Assembly: GCA_003525885.1 (NCBI GenBank)
Contig: DQIG01000315.1
Span: 1-15,803, forward strand
Direction: 5' to 3'
DNA from: Stenotrophomonas sp.
GTDB lineage: Bacteria > Pseudomonadota > Gammaproteobacteria > Xanthomonadales > Xanthomonadaceae
Length of the DNA stretch: 15,803 nucleotides
Part shown: in pieces, positions 1 through 5,253 of the stretch
Layout: the number at the start of each line of letters is the position of its first letter
Numbering within the stretch: position 1 is the stretch's first letter
The notes under the pieces: generated by a model
Seen by the model: only the letters and a program-made list of their open reading frames with translations
The model's database searches: none
Told to the model about the DNA's origin: nothing
Program-made: the position numbers and the translations under genes

Positions 1-26
1 TTCCTGCGGAAAAGGGATCTGACCCC
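1..26. repeat. Apex and right arm of a possible palindromic intergenic repeat, cut by the window edge
   Basis: The first bases read TTCC-TGC-GGAA, a small hairpin apex, followed by AAGGGATCTGACCCC. From general memory of Stenotrophomonas genomes, this string occurs there as the right arm of long intergenic hairpins whose left arm is GGGGTCAGATCCCTT. Only the apex and right arm lie in the window, so the full palindrome is inferred and not seen. It could be a dispersed repeat or part of the transcription terminator of the gene upstream. Confidence 0.35.
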
Positions 27-84
27 GGCCAGGCCCACCCGGTCACCCCCGCCACGAGGGGCTGCGCCGTTGGCTGAAAATCCA

Positions 85-98
85 TGTAACCGCTTACA
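85..98. promoter_or_regulatory. LacI/GalR-family-type operator upstream of tpiA
   Basis: TGTAACCGCTTACA has perfect 5-bp arms (TGTAA/TTACA) around a 4-nt centre and fits the cre/LacI-family pattern TGWAANCGNTNWCA, including the central CG. It lies 66 bp before the tpiA start codon. A weak -10-like TATCAT at 125-130 would put transcription near 137, placing the palindrome centre around -45. That position is compatible with an activator, or with a repressor blocking RNA polymerase. I see no convincing -35 hexamer. The regulator is unknown and no regulator gene is in the window. Confidence 0.4.
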
Positions 99-163
99 CG
101 GAAACGGATTTTTGCCGTAGCGGGTATCATGACCGGCTGACTTCACACAGGAGCCACCCGCTC

Positions 164-919
164 ATGCGCCGCAAGATCGTCGCCGGAAACTGGAAGCTGC
201 ATGGCAGCCGTCAATTCGCCAATGAACTGCTGGGGCAGGTGGCCGCCGGGCTGCCGCTGGAGGGGGTGGACGTGGTGATCCTGCCGCCGCTGCCGTACCT
301 GGGCGAGCTGGTCGAGGACTTCGGCGAGACCGGCCTGGCCTTCGGTGCGCAGGACGTAAGCAGTAATGAGAAGGGTGCCTATACCGGCGAGGTCTGCGCG
401 GCCATGCTGGTCGAGGTCGGGGCCCGCTATGGCCTGGTCGGCCACTCCGAGCGCCGCCAGTACCACCACGAAAGCAGCGAGCTGGTCGCGCGCAAGTTCG
501 CCGCCGCCCAGCATGCCGGCCTGGTGCCGGTGCTGTGCGTGGGCGAGACCCTGGAGCAGCGTGAGGCCGGGCAGACCGAAACGGTCATCGCCAGCCAGTT
601 GGCACCAGTGCTGGAGTTGGTCGGCGCGGCCGGTTTCGCCAAGGCCGTGGTCGCCTACGAGCCGGTCTGGGCCATCGGCACCGGCCGTACCGCCAGCAAG
701 GAGCAGGCGCAGCAGGTGCACGCGTTCATCCGTGGCGAAGTCGCGCGTATCGATGCTAGAATCGCTGATTCACTGCCCATTGTTTACGGCGGTAGCGTGA
801 AGCCCGACAATGCCGGGGAACTGTTCGCGCAGCCGGATGTCGATGGTGGGCTGGTCGGCGGCGCCTCCCTGGTGGCCGCGGACTTCCTGGCCATCGCACG
901 GGCGGCGGCCGCGAACTAA
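164..919 (+). CDS. tpiA: Triosephosphate isomerase
   Basis: This 251-residue cytoplasmic glycolytic/gluconeogenic enzyme interconverts dihydroxyacetone phosphate and glyceraldehyde 3-phosphate. It has normal family length and every hallmark of the TIM barrel: the substrate-binding Asn9 and Lys11 in GNWKLHG, the electrophile His94 in VGHSERR, the catalytic base Glu166 in AYEPVWAIGTG followed by the phosphate-gripping loop 6, YGGSV at 208-212, and the phosphate-binding GGLVGGASL near 228-236. The start is supported by AGGAG at 149-153, 10 nt before the ATG, and by the family N-terminus. The stop is 31 nt before secG, so the two are probably co-transcribed. tpiA-secG linkage is common in proteobacteria. 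Identification is essentially certain. Confidence 0.98.
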   Translation: MRRKIVAGNWKLHGSRQFANELLGQVAAGLPLEGVDVVILPPLPYLGELVEDFGETGLAFGAQDVSSNEKGAYTGEVCAAMLVEVGARYGLVGHSERRQYHHESSELVARKFAAAQHAGLVPVLCVGETLEQREAGQTETVIASQLAPVLELVGAAGFAKAVVAYEPVWAIGTGRTASKEQAQQVHAFIRGEVARIDARIADSLPIVYGGSVKPDNAGELFAQPDVDGGLVGGASLVAADFLAIARAAAAN

Positions 920-950
920 TCCTAGAAGTATTGTCCGAGGGCGGTTTCCA

Positions 951-1388
951 ATGCTGATGTTGATCCTCAATGTCGTCTACGTGCTGGTCGCTGTGGCCAT
1001 GATCGCGCTGATCCTGATGCAGCGTGGCTCGGGTGCGGCGGCGGGTTCGGGCTTTGGTGCCGGTGCCTCGGGCACGGTGTTCGGTGCGCGCGGCGCCTCG
1101 AACTTCCTGTCCAAGTCGACCAAGTGGCTGGCCGTCGTGTTCTTTGGCATCAGCCTCTTCATGGCCTGGTATGCCGGTCATGGCACCCGTCCGGCGGCCG
1201 ACCAGGATCTGGGTCTGATGTCCGCCCCGGCGGCGGTCGCTCCGGCGGCTCCGGCGGGCGAACTGCCGGCCGTTCCGAAGGCCGACGCGGTCCCGGCAGC
1301 CCCGGTTCCGGCCGCGAATGTGCCGGCTAAGGCGGAATCTTCGGTTTCTGGTGAAGAAAAGCCTTCGGAAGGCTCCCAGAAAGACTGA
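951..1388 (+). CDS. secG: Protein translocase subunit SecG
   Basis: SecG is the small third subunit of the SecYEG protein-export channel in the inner membrane and assists SecA-driven translocation. The 145-residue protein has two hydrophobic helices (about 2-23 and 58-75) separated by a Gly/Ala/Ser-rich loop containing the family motif LMQRGSGAAAG and the GTVFGARGASNFL segment. After helix 2 comes a tail of about 70 residues rich in Ala, Pro and Val that ends in charged residues. It makes the protein longer than E. coli SecG (110 residues). The reading frame stays open upstream to 810, but that stretch overlaps tpiA. The ATG at 951 has GAGGG at 937-941 and gives the expected hydrophobic N-terminus. 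A second in-frame ATG at 957 is possible. Confidence 0.95.
   Translation: MLMLILNVVYVLVAVAMIALILMQRGSGAAAGSGFGAGASGTVFGARGASNFLSKSTKWLAVVFFGISLFMAWYAGHGTRPAADQDLGLMSAPAAVAPAAPAGELPAVPKADAVPAAPVPAANVPAKAESSVSGEEKPSEGSQKD
1360..1374 (-). terminator. Possible minus-strand intrinsic terminator inside the secG 3' end
   Basis: AGCCTT-CGG-AAGGCT forms a perfect 6-bp stem. On the minus strand it is followed directly by a T-rich run (TTTCTTC, complement of 1353-1359), which is the layout of a rho-independent terminator. On the plus strand there is no T tract, so it would not stop secG transcription. It lies within codons for Lys-Pro-Ser-Glu-Gly of SecG, so it may be fortuitous. No minus-strand gene is evident downstream of 1360 that would need terminating here. 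Confidence 0.25.
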
Positions 1389-1410
1389 AGCCGGTTACAA
1401 TACGCGGCGC
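1373..1410 (+). promoter_or_regulatory. Candidate sigma70 promoter for tRNA-Leu with GC-rich discriminator
   Basis: TACAAT at 1396-1401 is a good -10 hexamer. It is followed by the GC-rich stretch ACGCGGCGC (1402-1410), placing transcription near 1408, about 32 nt before the tRNA. A GC-rich discriminator next to the -10 is typical of stable-RNA promoters under stringent (ppGpp/DksA) control. The -35 region (about 1373-1378) does not resemble TTGACA, so the assignment is tentative. Because no terminator is obvious after the tRNA, the same promoter could also feed the nuo operon. Confidence 0.4.
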
Positions 1411-1439
1411 ATCGGGAAGATAGTCTGATGTGATCGTTT

Positions 1440-1524
1440 GCCCAGGTGGCGGAATTGGTAGACGCACTACCTTGAGGTGGTAGCGACGCAAGTCGTAGGG
1501 GTTCGAGTCCCCTCTTGGGCACCA
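1440..1524 (+). tRNA. tRNA-Leu (anticodon GAG)
   Basis: The 85-nt gene folds as a class II tRNA. The acceptor GCCCAGG (1440-1446) pairs with CTTGGGC (1514-1520), and the discriminator A and encoded CCA are at 1521-1524. The anticodon stem is CTACC/GGTAG (1467-1471/1479-1483) around the loop TTGAGGT, with anticodon GAG at 1474-1476, which reads CUC and CUU leucine codons. A long variable arm follows, and the T arm AGGGG-TTCGAGT-CCCCT spans 1497-1513. E. coli also carries a tRNA-Leu(GAG) gene (leuU) directly after secG, so the neighbourhood is conserved. No integrase or attachment-site duplication is seen beside it. Confidence 0.97.
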
Positions 1525-1546
1525 TTTGTAAGTAAAGCGGGTTCGT

Positions 1547-1565
1547 CTGGCGCGCAAGGCGCCAG
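1547..1565 (+). other. 7-bp hairpin in the leader between tRNA-Leu and nuoA
   Basis: CTGGCGC-GCAAG-GCGCCAG forms a perfect 7-bp stem starting 22 nt after the tRNA CCA end. It is not followed by a T run, so it is not a canonical intrinsic terminator. It could be a tRNA 3'-trailer processing structure, a transcript-stabilising hairpin at the 5' end of the nuo mRNA, or a weak attenuator. Function is inferred from position only. Confidence 0.4.
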
Positions 1566-1595
1566 GCAGATTCCCGTCCACTCCCCCATGCCAAA

Positions 1596-1609
1596 GCGCC
1601 TGCAGGCGC
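1596..1609. other. 14-bp perfect palindrome upstream of nuoA
   Basis: GCGCCTGCAGGCGC is a perfect palindrome ending 26 nt before the nuoA GTG. In RNA it would give a 5-bp GCGCC/GGCGC stem with a TGCA loop. Its GCGCC and GGCGC halves can also pair with the hairpin at 1547-1565, so alternative leader folds are possible. It could be a DNA-binding site or an RNA structure. There is no direct evidence for either. Confidence 0.3.
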
Positions 1610-1635
1610 AGCGGCAGAGGCAAGAGAGAATCGCT

Positions 1636-1992
1636 GTGCTGGCCGAATATTTGCCGTCTCTGCTGTTTCTGATCGTTGCCACCGGTATCGGCATTACGCT
1701 GATGCTGGTTGGTCGATTCCTCGGTCCCCGCCGCCCCGATCTGGAAAAGCTGTCGCCGTATGAGTGCGGCTTCGAGGCCTTCGAAGACGCGCGCATGAAG
1801 TTCGACGTGCGCTACTACCTGATCGCGATCCAGTTCATCGTCTTCGACCTGGAAATCATCTTCATCGTGCCGTGGACCCAGGTCTTCATGGAGCTGGGCG
1901 CCCGTTCGCTGGTCACCATGGGCCTGTTCGTCGGCATGCTGTTCCTCGGTTTCATTTACGTCTGGAAGAAGGGAGCGCTGGAATGGGAGTGA
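1636..1992 (+). CDS. nuoA: NADH-quinone oxidoreductase subunit A
   Basis: NuoA (ND3 homologue) is a small membrane-arm subunit next to the quinone cavity of complex I. The 118-residue product has three predicted helices (about 7-29, 60-80, 90-110). It also has the conserved loop YECGFE with Cys44, matching the ND3 loop cysteine involved in the active/deactive transition of mitochondrial complex I. The FDVRYYLIAIQFIVFDLE segment carries the conserved membrane acidic residues Asp71 and Glu73. The frame is open upstream through the tRNA, so the start must be chosen. GTG at 1636, with GAGAG at 1624-1628, gives the family N-terminus LAEYLPSLLF. ATG at 1588 would add 16 mostly basic residues and is less likely. 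The gene overlaps nuoB by 10 nt. Confidence 0.95.
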   Translation: MLAEYLPSLLFLIVATGIGITLMLVGRFLGPRRPDLEKLSPYECGFEAFEDARMKFDVRYYLIAIQFIVFDLEIIFIVPWTQVFMELGARSLVTMGLFVGMLFLGFIYVWKKGALEWE

Positions 1993-2537
1993 TTCAGACT
2001 CTCGATGGCCTCATGAACAACCCGTCGCCGGAAGGCCGGGTTGATGACATCCTGCGGCCGGAAGGCGACAACCCGCTGCTGGAAAAGGGCTTCGTCACCA
2101 CCAGCGTCGACGCACTGCTGAACTGGGCGCGCACCGGCTCGATGTGGCCGATGACCTTCGGTCTGGCCTGCTGCGCGGTCGAGATGATGCACGCCGGCGC
2201 CGCGCGCCTGGACCTTGACCGCTACGGCGTGGTGTTCCGCCCGTCGCCGCGCCAGTCCGACGTGATGATCGTGGCCGGCACCCTGGTCAACAAGATGGCC
2301 CCGGCGCTGCGCAAGGTCTACGACCAGATGCCGGACCCGAAGTGGGTCATCTCGATGGGTAGCTGCGCCAACGGCGGTGGCTATTACCACTACTCCTATT
2401 CTGTCGTGCGCGGCTGTGATCGCGTGGTGCCGGTGGACGTCTACGTCCCGGGCTGCCCGCCGACCGCCGAGGCGCTGGTGTACGGGATCCTGCAGCTGCA
2501 GAAGAAGATCTGGCGTACACAGACCATCGCCCGCTGA
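1983..2537 (+). CDS. nuoB: NADH-quinone oxidoreductase subunit B (cluster N2)
   Basis: NuoB (PSST homologue) carries the terminal [4Fe-4S] cluster N2, which passes electrons to quinone at the NuoB/NuoD interface. The 184-residue protein shows the tandem-cysteine signature GLACCAVEMM (Cys63, Cys64), Cys128 in MGSCANGGGYY and Cys158 in VPGCPPTAEAL, the full ligand set. The WPMTFG segment and the RQSDVMIVAGT strand are also typical. The ATG at 1983 lies inside the end of nuoA (10-nt overlap), which suggests translational coupling. It gives the family N-terminus MGVIQTL. The frame is open further upstream but only as an out-of-frame shadow of nuoA. Confidence 0.97.
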   Translation: MGVIQTLDGLMNNPSPEGRVDDILRPEGDNPLLEKGFVTTSVDALLNWARTGSMWPMTFGLACCAVEMMHAGAARLDLDRYGVVFRPSPRQSDVMIVAGTLVNKMAPALRKVYDQMPDPKWVISMGSCANGGGYYHYSYSVVRGCDRVVPVDVYVPGCPPTAEALVYGILQLQKKIWRTQTIAR

Positions 2538-2570
2538 CCCTTCCACACTACAAGAGCGCGCCAAGCCCCC

Positions 2571-3320
2571 ATGGCAGAGCAAGCATCCTTCATCGACCGA
2601 CTCTCCGCACGTTTCGCTGGTGCGAAGGTCATCGTGGTCGAACCCCGCGGCGAAGTGACGCTGGAGGTGCCTGCCGCCGAGTGGCATGCCACCGCGCTGG
2701 CGCTGCGTGACGAGTTTGGTTTCGAGCAGGCCGTGGATCTCTGCGGCGTCGACTACCTTGGCTATGGCTCCGACGAATGGGACACCGCCGACGTGTCCTC
2801 GCAGGGCTTCAGCCGTGGCGTCGAAGGCAAGGCTCAGGGCCGTTTCGCGTGGGGCGAGTTCCCCACCGAGGAAAACGGTGCCGATGGTGCCCGCCCGCAG
2901 CACATGCCGACCCAGCGTTTCGCCGTGGTCGCCCAGCTGCGTTCGTACCAGCACAACCTGATGATGCACCTGCGCTGCTTCGCCCCTGACGAAGCACTGC
3001 CGGTGGTGTCCTCGCTGACCGGCATCTGGCCGGGCCTGAACTGGTTCGAGCGCGAAGCGTTCGATCTGTACGGCGTGATCTTCGAAGGCCACCCGGACCT
3101 GCGCCGGATCCTGACCGACTACGGTTTCGTCGGCCATCCGTTCCGCAAGGACTTCCCGCTGATCGGCAATGTCGAAGTCCGCTACGACGAAGAAAAGAAG
3201 CGTGTGATCTACGAACCGGTCACCTCGGTGGAGCCGCGCGTCGGCGTGCCGCGCGTGATCCGCGACGACGCCCGTCTGCAGACCGCAGAAGGCGAGCGCG
3301 CGCAGGAGGCAGTGAAGTGA
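2571..3320 (+). CDS. nuoC: NADH-quinone oxidoreductase subunit C
   Basis: NuoC (30-kDa subunit homologue) is a hydrophilic scaffold in the connecting module that contacts NuoD and NuoB. The 249-residue protein carries the 30-kDa signature from Glu160 (EREAFDLYGV, then HPDLRRIL and DYGFVGHPFRKDFPL). The C-terminal tail 217-249 is charged. Residues about 65-114 are an insertion between the first alpha/beta strand region (DLCGVDYLGY) and the RFAVVAQLRS strand. Most stand-alone NuoC proteins are near 200 residues and lack it. The gene is separate from nuoD, unlike the fused nuoCD of E. coli. It lies 33 nt after nuoB with only a weak Shine-Dalgarno match (AAGAGCG, 2552-2558). Confidence 0.95.
   Translation: MAEQASFIDRLSARFAGAKVIVVEPRGEVTLEVPAAEWHATALALRDEFGFEQAVDLCGVDYLGYGSDEWDTADVSSQGFSRGVEGKAQGRFAWGEFPTEENGADGARPQHMPTQRFAVVAQLRSYQHNLMMHLRCFAPDEALPVVSSLTGIWPGLNWFEREAFDLYGVIFEGHPDLRRILTDYGFVGHPFRKDFPLIGNVEVRYDEEKKRVIYEPVTSVEPRVGVPRVIRDDARLQTAEGERAQEAVK
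3304..3309 (+). promoter_or_regulatory. Strong ribosome binding site for nuoD
   Basis: A full AGGAGG lies 7 nt before the GTG at 3317. It decides the nuoD start in favour of this GTG, whose last bases overlap the nuoC stop as GTGA, rather than the internal ATG before NFGPQHPAAHG. Confidence 0.75.
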
Positions 3321-4624
3321 GCCACGTACACCAGGCCGGCGAAGCATTCGCCAGCAACGCCGCCGAAAGCCGGCAGGAAATCCGCAACTACACCATGAAC
3401 TTCGGCCCGCAGCATCCGGCCGCTCACGGTGTGTTGCGCCTGATCCTGGAAATGGACGGCGAAACCATCATGCGCGCCGACCCGCACGTGGGTCTGCTGC
3501 ACCGTGGTACCGAAAAGCTGGCCGAATCCAAGCCGTTCAACCAGTCGATCGGCTACATGGATCGCCTGGACTACGTGTCGATGATGTGCAACGAGCACGC
3601 CTACGTGCGCGCGATCGAGACCCTGATGGGCATCGAGGCGCCGGAGCGTGCGCAGTACATCCGCACCATGTACGACGAAATCACCCGCATCCTCAACCAC
3701 CTGATGTGGCTGGGTTCCAACGCGCTCGACCTGGGCGCGATGGCGGTGATGCTGTACGCCTTCCGCGAGCGCGAAGAGCTGATGGACTGCTATGAAGCGG
3801 TCTCCGGCGCGCGCATGCACGCGGCGTACTACCGTCCGGGCGGCGTCTACCGCGACCTGCCGGACCACATGCCGAAGTACAAGGAATCGCGCTGGCACAA
3901 GGGCAAGGCGCTGAAGCAGCTCAATGCTTCGCGTGAAGGCTCGCTGCTGGACTTCCTGGAGAACTTCACCAACGAATTCCCGGGTCGTGTCGACGAATAC
4001 GAAACCCTGCTGACCGACAACCGTATCTGGAAGCAGCGTACCGTCGGCATCGGCGTGGTCACTCCGGAACTGGCCCACCAGTGGGGCATGACCGGCGTGA
4101 TGCTGCGCGGCTCGGGCGTTGCCTGGGACCTGCGCAAGAAGCGCCCGTATGCCAAGTACGATGCCGTCGATTTCGACATCCCGCTGGGCAAGGAAGGCGA
4201 CTGCTACGACCGTTACCTGGTCCGCGTTGCCGAAATGCGCGAATCCAATCGCATCATCAAGCAGTGCGTGGCTTGGCTGAAGGCCAACCCGGGCCCGGTG
4301 ATGGTGAAGAACTTCAAGGTCGCTCCGCCCAAGCGCGAGGACATGAAGGACGACATGGAAGCGCTGATCCACCACTTCAAGCTGTTCAGCGAAGGCTATT
4401 GCGTGCCGGCCGGCGAAACCTACGCGGCAGTGGAAGCGCCCAAGGGCGAGTTCGGCTGCTACCTGGTCTCCGATGGCGCCAACAAGCCCTTCCGCGTGCA
4501 CCTGCGCGCACCGGGCTTCGCCCACCTGTCCTCGATCGATTCGATCGTGCGCGGCCACATGCTGGCCGACGTGGTGGCGATGATCGGTACCTACGACCTG
4601 GTGTTCGGCGAGGTTGACCGGTAA
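3317..4624 (+). CDS. nuoD: NADH-quinone oxidoreductase subunit D
   Basis: NuoD (49-kDa subunit homologue, related to the large subunit of NiFe hydrogenases) forms most of the quinone-binding cavity. The 435-residue protein contains NFGPQHPAAHGVLR with the quinone-site His37 and Tyr86 in MDRLDYVSM, matching the His/Tyr pair known from Thermus and mitochondrial enzymes. It also has DPHVGLLHRGTEKL, the long PAGETYAAVEAPKGEFG segment, and the C-terminal HMLADVVAMIGTYDLVFGEVDR block. The hydrogenase nickel cysteines are absent, as expected. It starts at GTG, overlapping the nuoC stop by 4 nt behind a strong AGGAGG. The stop codon forms TAATG with a small downstream ORF. Confidence 0.97.
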   Translation: MSHVHQAGEAFASNAAESRQEIRNYTMNFGPQHPAAHGVLRLILEMDGETIMRADPHVGLLHRGTEKLAESKPFNQSIGYMDRLDYVSMMCNEHAYVRAIETLMGIEAPERAQYIRTMYDEITRILNHLMWLGSNALDLGAMAVMLYAFREREELMDCYEAVSGARMHAAYYRPGGVYRDLPDHMPKYKESRWHKGKALKQLNASREGSLLDFLENFTNEFPGRVDEYETLLTDNRIWKQRTVGIGVVTPELAHQWGMTGVMLRGSGVAWDLRKKRPYAKYDAVDFDIPLGKEGDCYDRYLVRVAEMRESNRIIKQCVAWLKANPGPVMVKNFKVAPPKREDMKDDMEALIHHFKLFSEGYCVPAGETYAAVEAPKGEFGCYLVSDGANKPFRVHLRAPGFAHLSSIDSIVRGHMLADVVAMIGTYDLVFGEVDR

Positions 4625-4725
4625 TGCCGTCCGCCACGCCAACGCCCGCTGCAGGCAGCCGGCGCAAGCCGGCGCCGCAGTTTCTGGAATTTCACGTTAT
4701 GCATTTCGCTGAGGTCGGCCGATGA
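4624..4725 (+). CDS. Putative 33-residue small ORF bridging nuoD and nuoE
   Basis: The 97-nt gap between nuoD and nuoE is filled by an ORF of 33 codons plus stop. Its ATG overlaps the nuoD stop (TAATG), and its TGA overlaps the nuoE start (ATGA). GAGG at 4610-4613 lies 10 nt before its ATG. The peptide would begin MPSATPTPAAG, with a Pro/Ala/Thr-rich basic first half (RRK at 13-15) and a short second half with Phe, His and Glu ending FAEVGR. About 23 of 33 third positions are G or C, lower than I would expect in the flanking genes. I do not recognise it. It may encode a peptide, may only carry ribosomes to nuoE, or may be chance. Confidence 0.35.
   Translation: MPSATPTPAAGSRRKPAPQFLEFHVMHFAEVGR
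4658..4673 (+). other. GNRA-loop hairpin between nuoD and nuoE
   Basis: GCCGGC-GCAA-GCCGGC forms a 6-bp all-GC stem closed by a GCAA tetraloop of the stable GNRA class. No T run follows, so it is not a terminator. It lies in the longest gap of the operon, 49 nt before nuoE, and could act as an mRNA stabiliser or processing boundary, or slow ribosomes in the overlapping small ORF. Its function is inferred. Confidence 0.45.
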
Positions 4726-5249
4726 AGGCGACAGGTAATTTCGAGGCGGCGCGCGACGTCGACCCGATGGTGGTGCTGAGCGACAAGACCCGCGCTCACA
4801 TCGATCACTGGCTGTCCAAGTTCCCGCCGGACCGCAAGCGCTCTGCCGTGCTGCAGGGCCTGCATGCGGCCCAGGAGCAGAACGAGGGTTGGCTGACCGA
4901 CGAGCTGATCGCCGGCGTGGCCAAGTACCTGGACCTGCCGCCGGTGTGGGCCTACGAGGTCGCCAGCTTCTACTCGATGTTCGAGACCGAGAAGGTGGGC
5001 CGCAACAACGTGGCCATCTGCACCAACATCAGCTGCTGGCTCAATGGCGCCGAGGACATCGTCCGCCATTGCGAGAAGAAGCTGGGCATCAAGCACGGTG
5101 AATCGACCCCGGACGGCCGCGTCTACCTCAAGCGCGAGGAAGAGTGCCTGGCCGGCTGCGGTGGCGCACCGATGATGGTCATCAACGGTCACTACCATGA
5201 GCGTCTGACCCTGGAAAAGGTCGACGAGCTGCTGGACGGGCTGGAGTAA
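4722..5249 (+). CDS. nuoE: NADH-quinone oxidoreductase subunit E (cluster N1a)
   Basis: NuoE (24-kDa subunit homologue) is a thioredoxin-fold ferredoxin that binds the [2Fe-2S] cluster N1a next to the FMN of NuoF. The 175-residue protein has an N-terminal helical domain (LSDKTRAHIDHWL, then AVLQGLHAAQEQNEGWL) and the four ligands Cys100 and Cys105 (CTNISC) and Cys142 and Cys146 (CLAGC). The GGAPMMVINGHYHERLT end is typical of the family. The start is firm because an in-frame stop at 4710-4712 prevents extension, and GAGG at 4711-4714 lies 7 nt before the ATG. The nuoF start follows its stop by 4 nt. Confidence 0.97.
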   Translation: MKATGNFEAARDVDPMVVLSDKTRAHIDHWLSKFPPDRKRSAVLQGLHAAQEQNEGWLTDELIAGVAKYLDLPPVWAYEVASFYSMFETEKVGRNNVAICTNISCWLNGAEDIVRHCEKKLGIKHGESTPDGRVYLKREEECLAGCGGAPMMVINGHYHERLTLEKVDELLDGLE

Positions 5250-5253
5250 GGGC

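Noticed and set aside
810..950. Upstream extension of secG by 47 codons
   Set aside because: It overlaps the end of tpiA in another frame and adds a polar Arg/Pro-rich N-terminus foreign to SecG. The ATG at 951 has its own ribosome binding site and the correct hydrophobic start.
1440..1524. tRNA-Leu as an integration site for a mobile element
   Set aside because: No integrase, no duplicated tRNA 3' end and no compositional break are present. The tRNA is flanked on both sides by conserved core genes.
1547..1565. Rho-independent terminator after tRNA-Leu
   Set aside because: The stem is convincing, but it is followed by GCAGATTCCCGTCC with no T run.
1477..1635. Upstream extension of nuoA through the tRNA gene
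   Set aside because: It would translate part of tRNA-Leu and its leader. Family length and N-terminus place the start at GTG 1636.
1764..1982. Upstream extension of nuoB
   Set aside because: The 73 extra codons are an out-of-frame shadow of nuoA. NuoB begins MGVIQTL at 1983.
4681..4710. Internal promoter before nuoE in the AT-richer stretch containing TTATGCAT
   Set aside because: No -35-like hexamer is found at the right distance, so the resemblance of TTATGC to a -10 alone is too weak.
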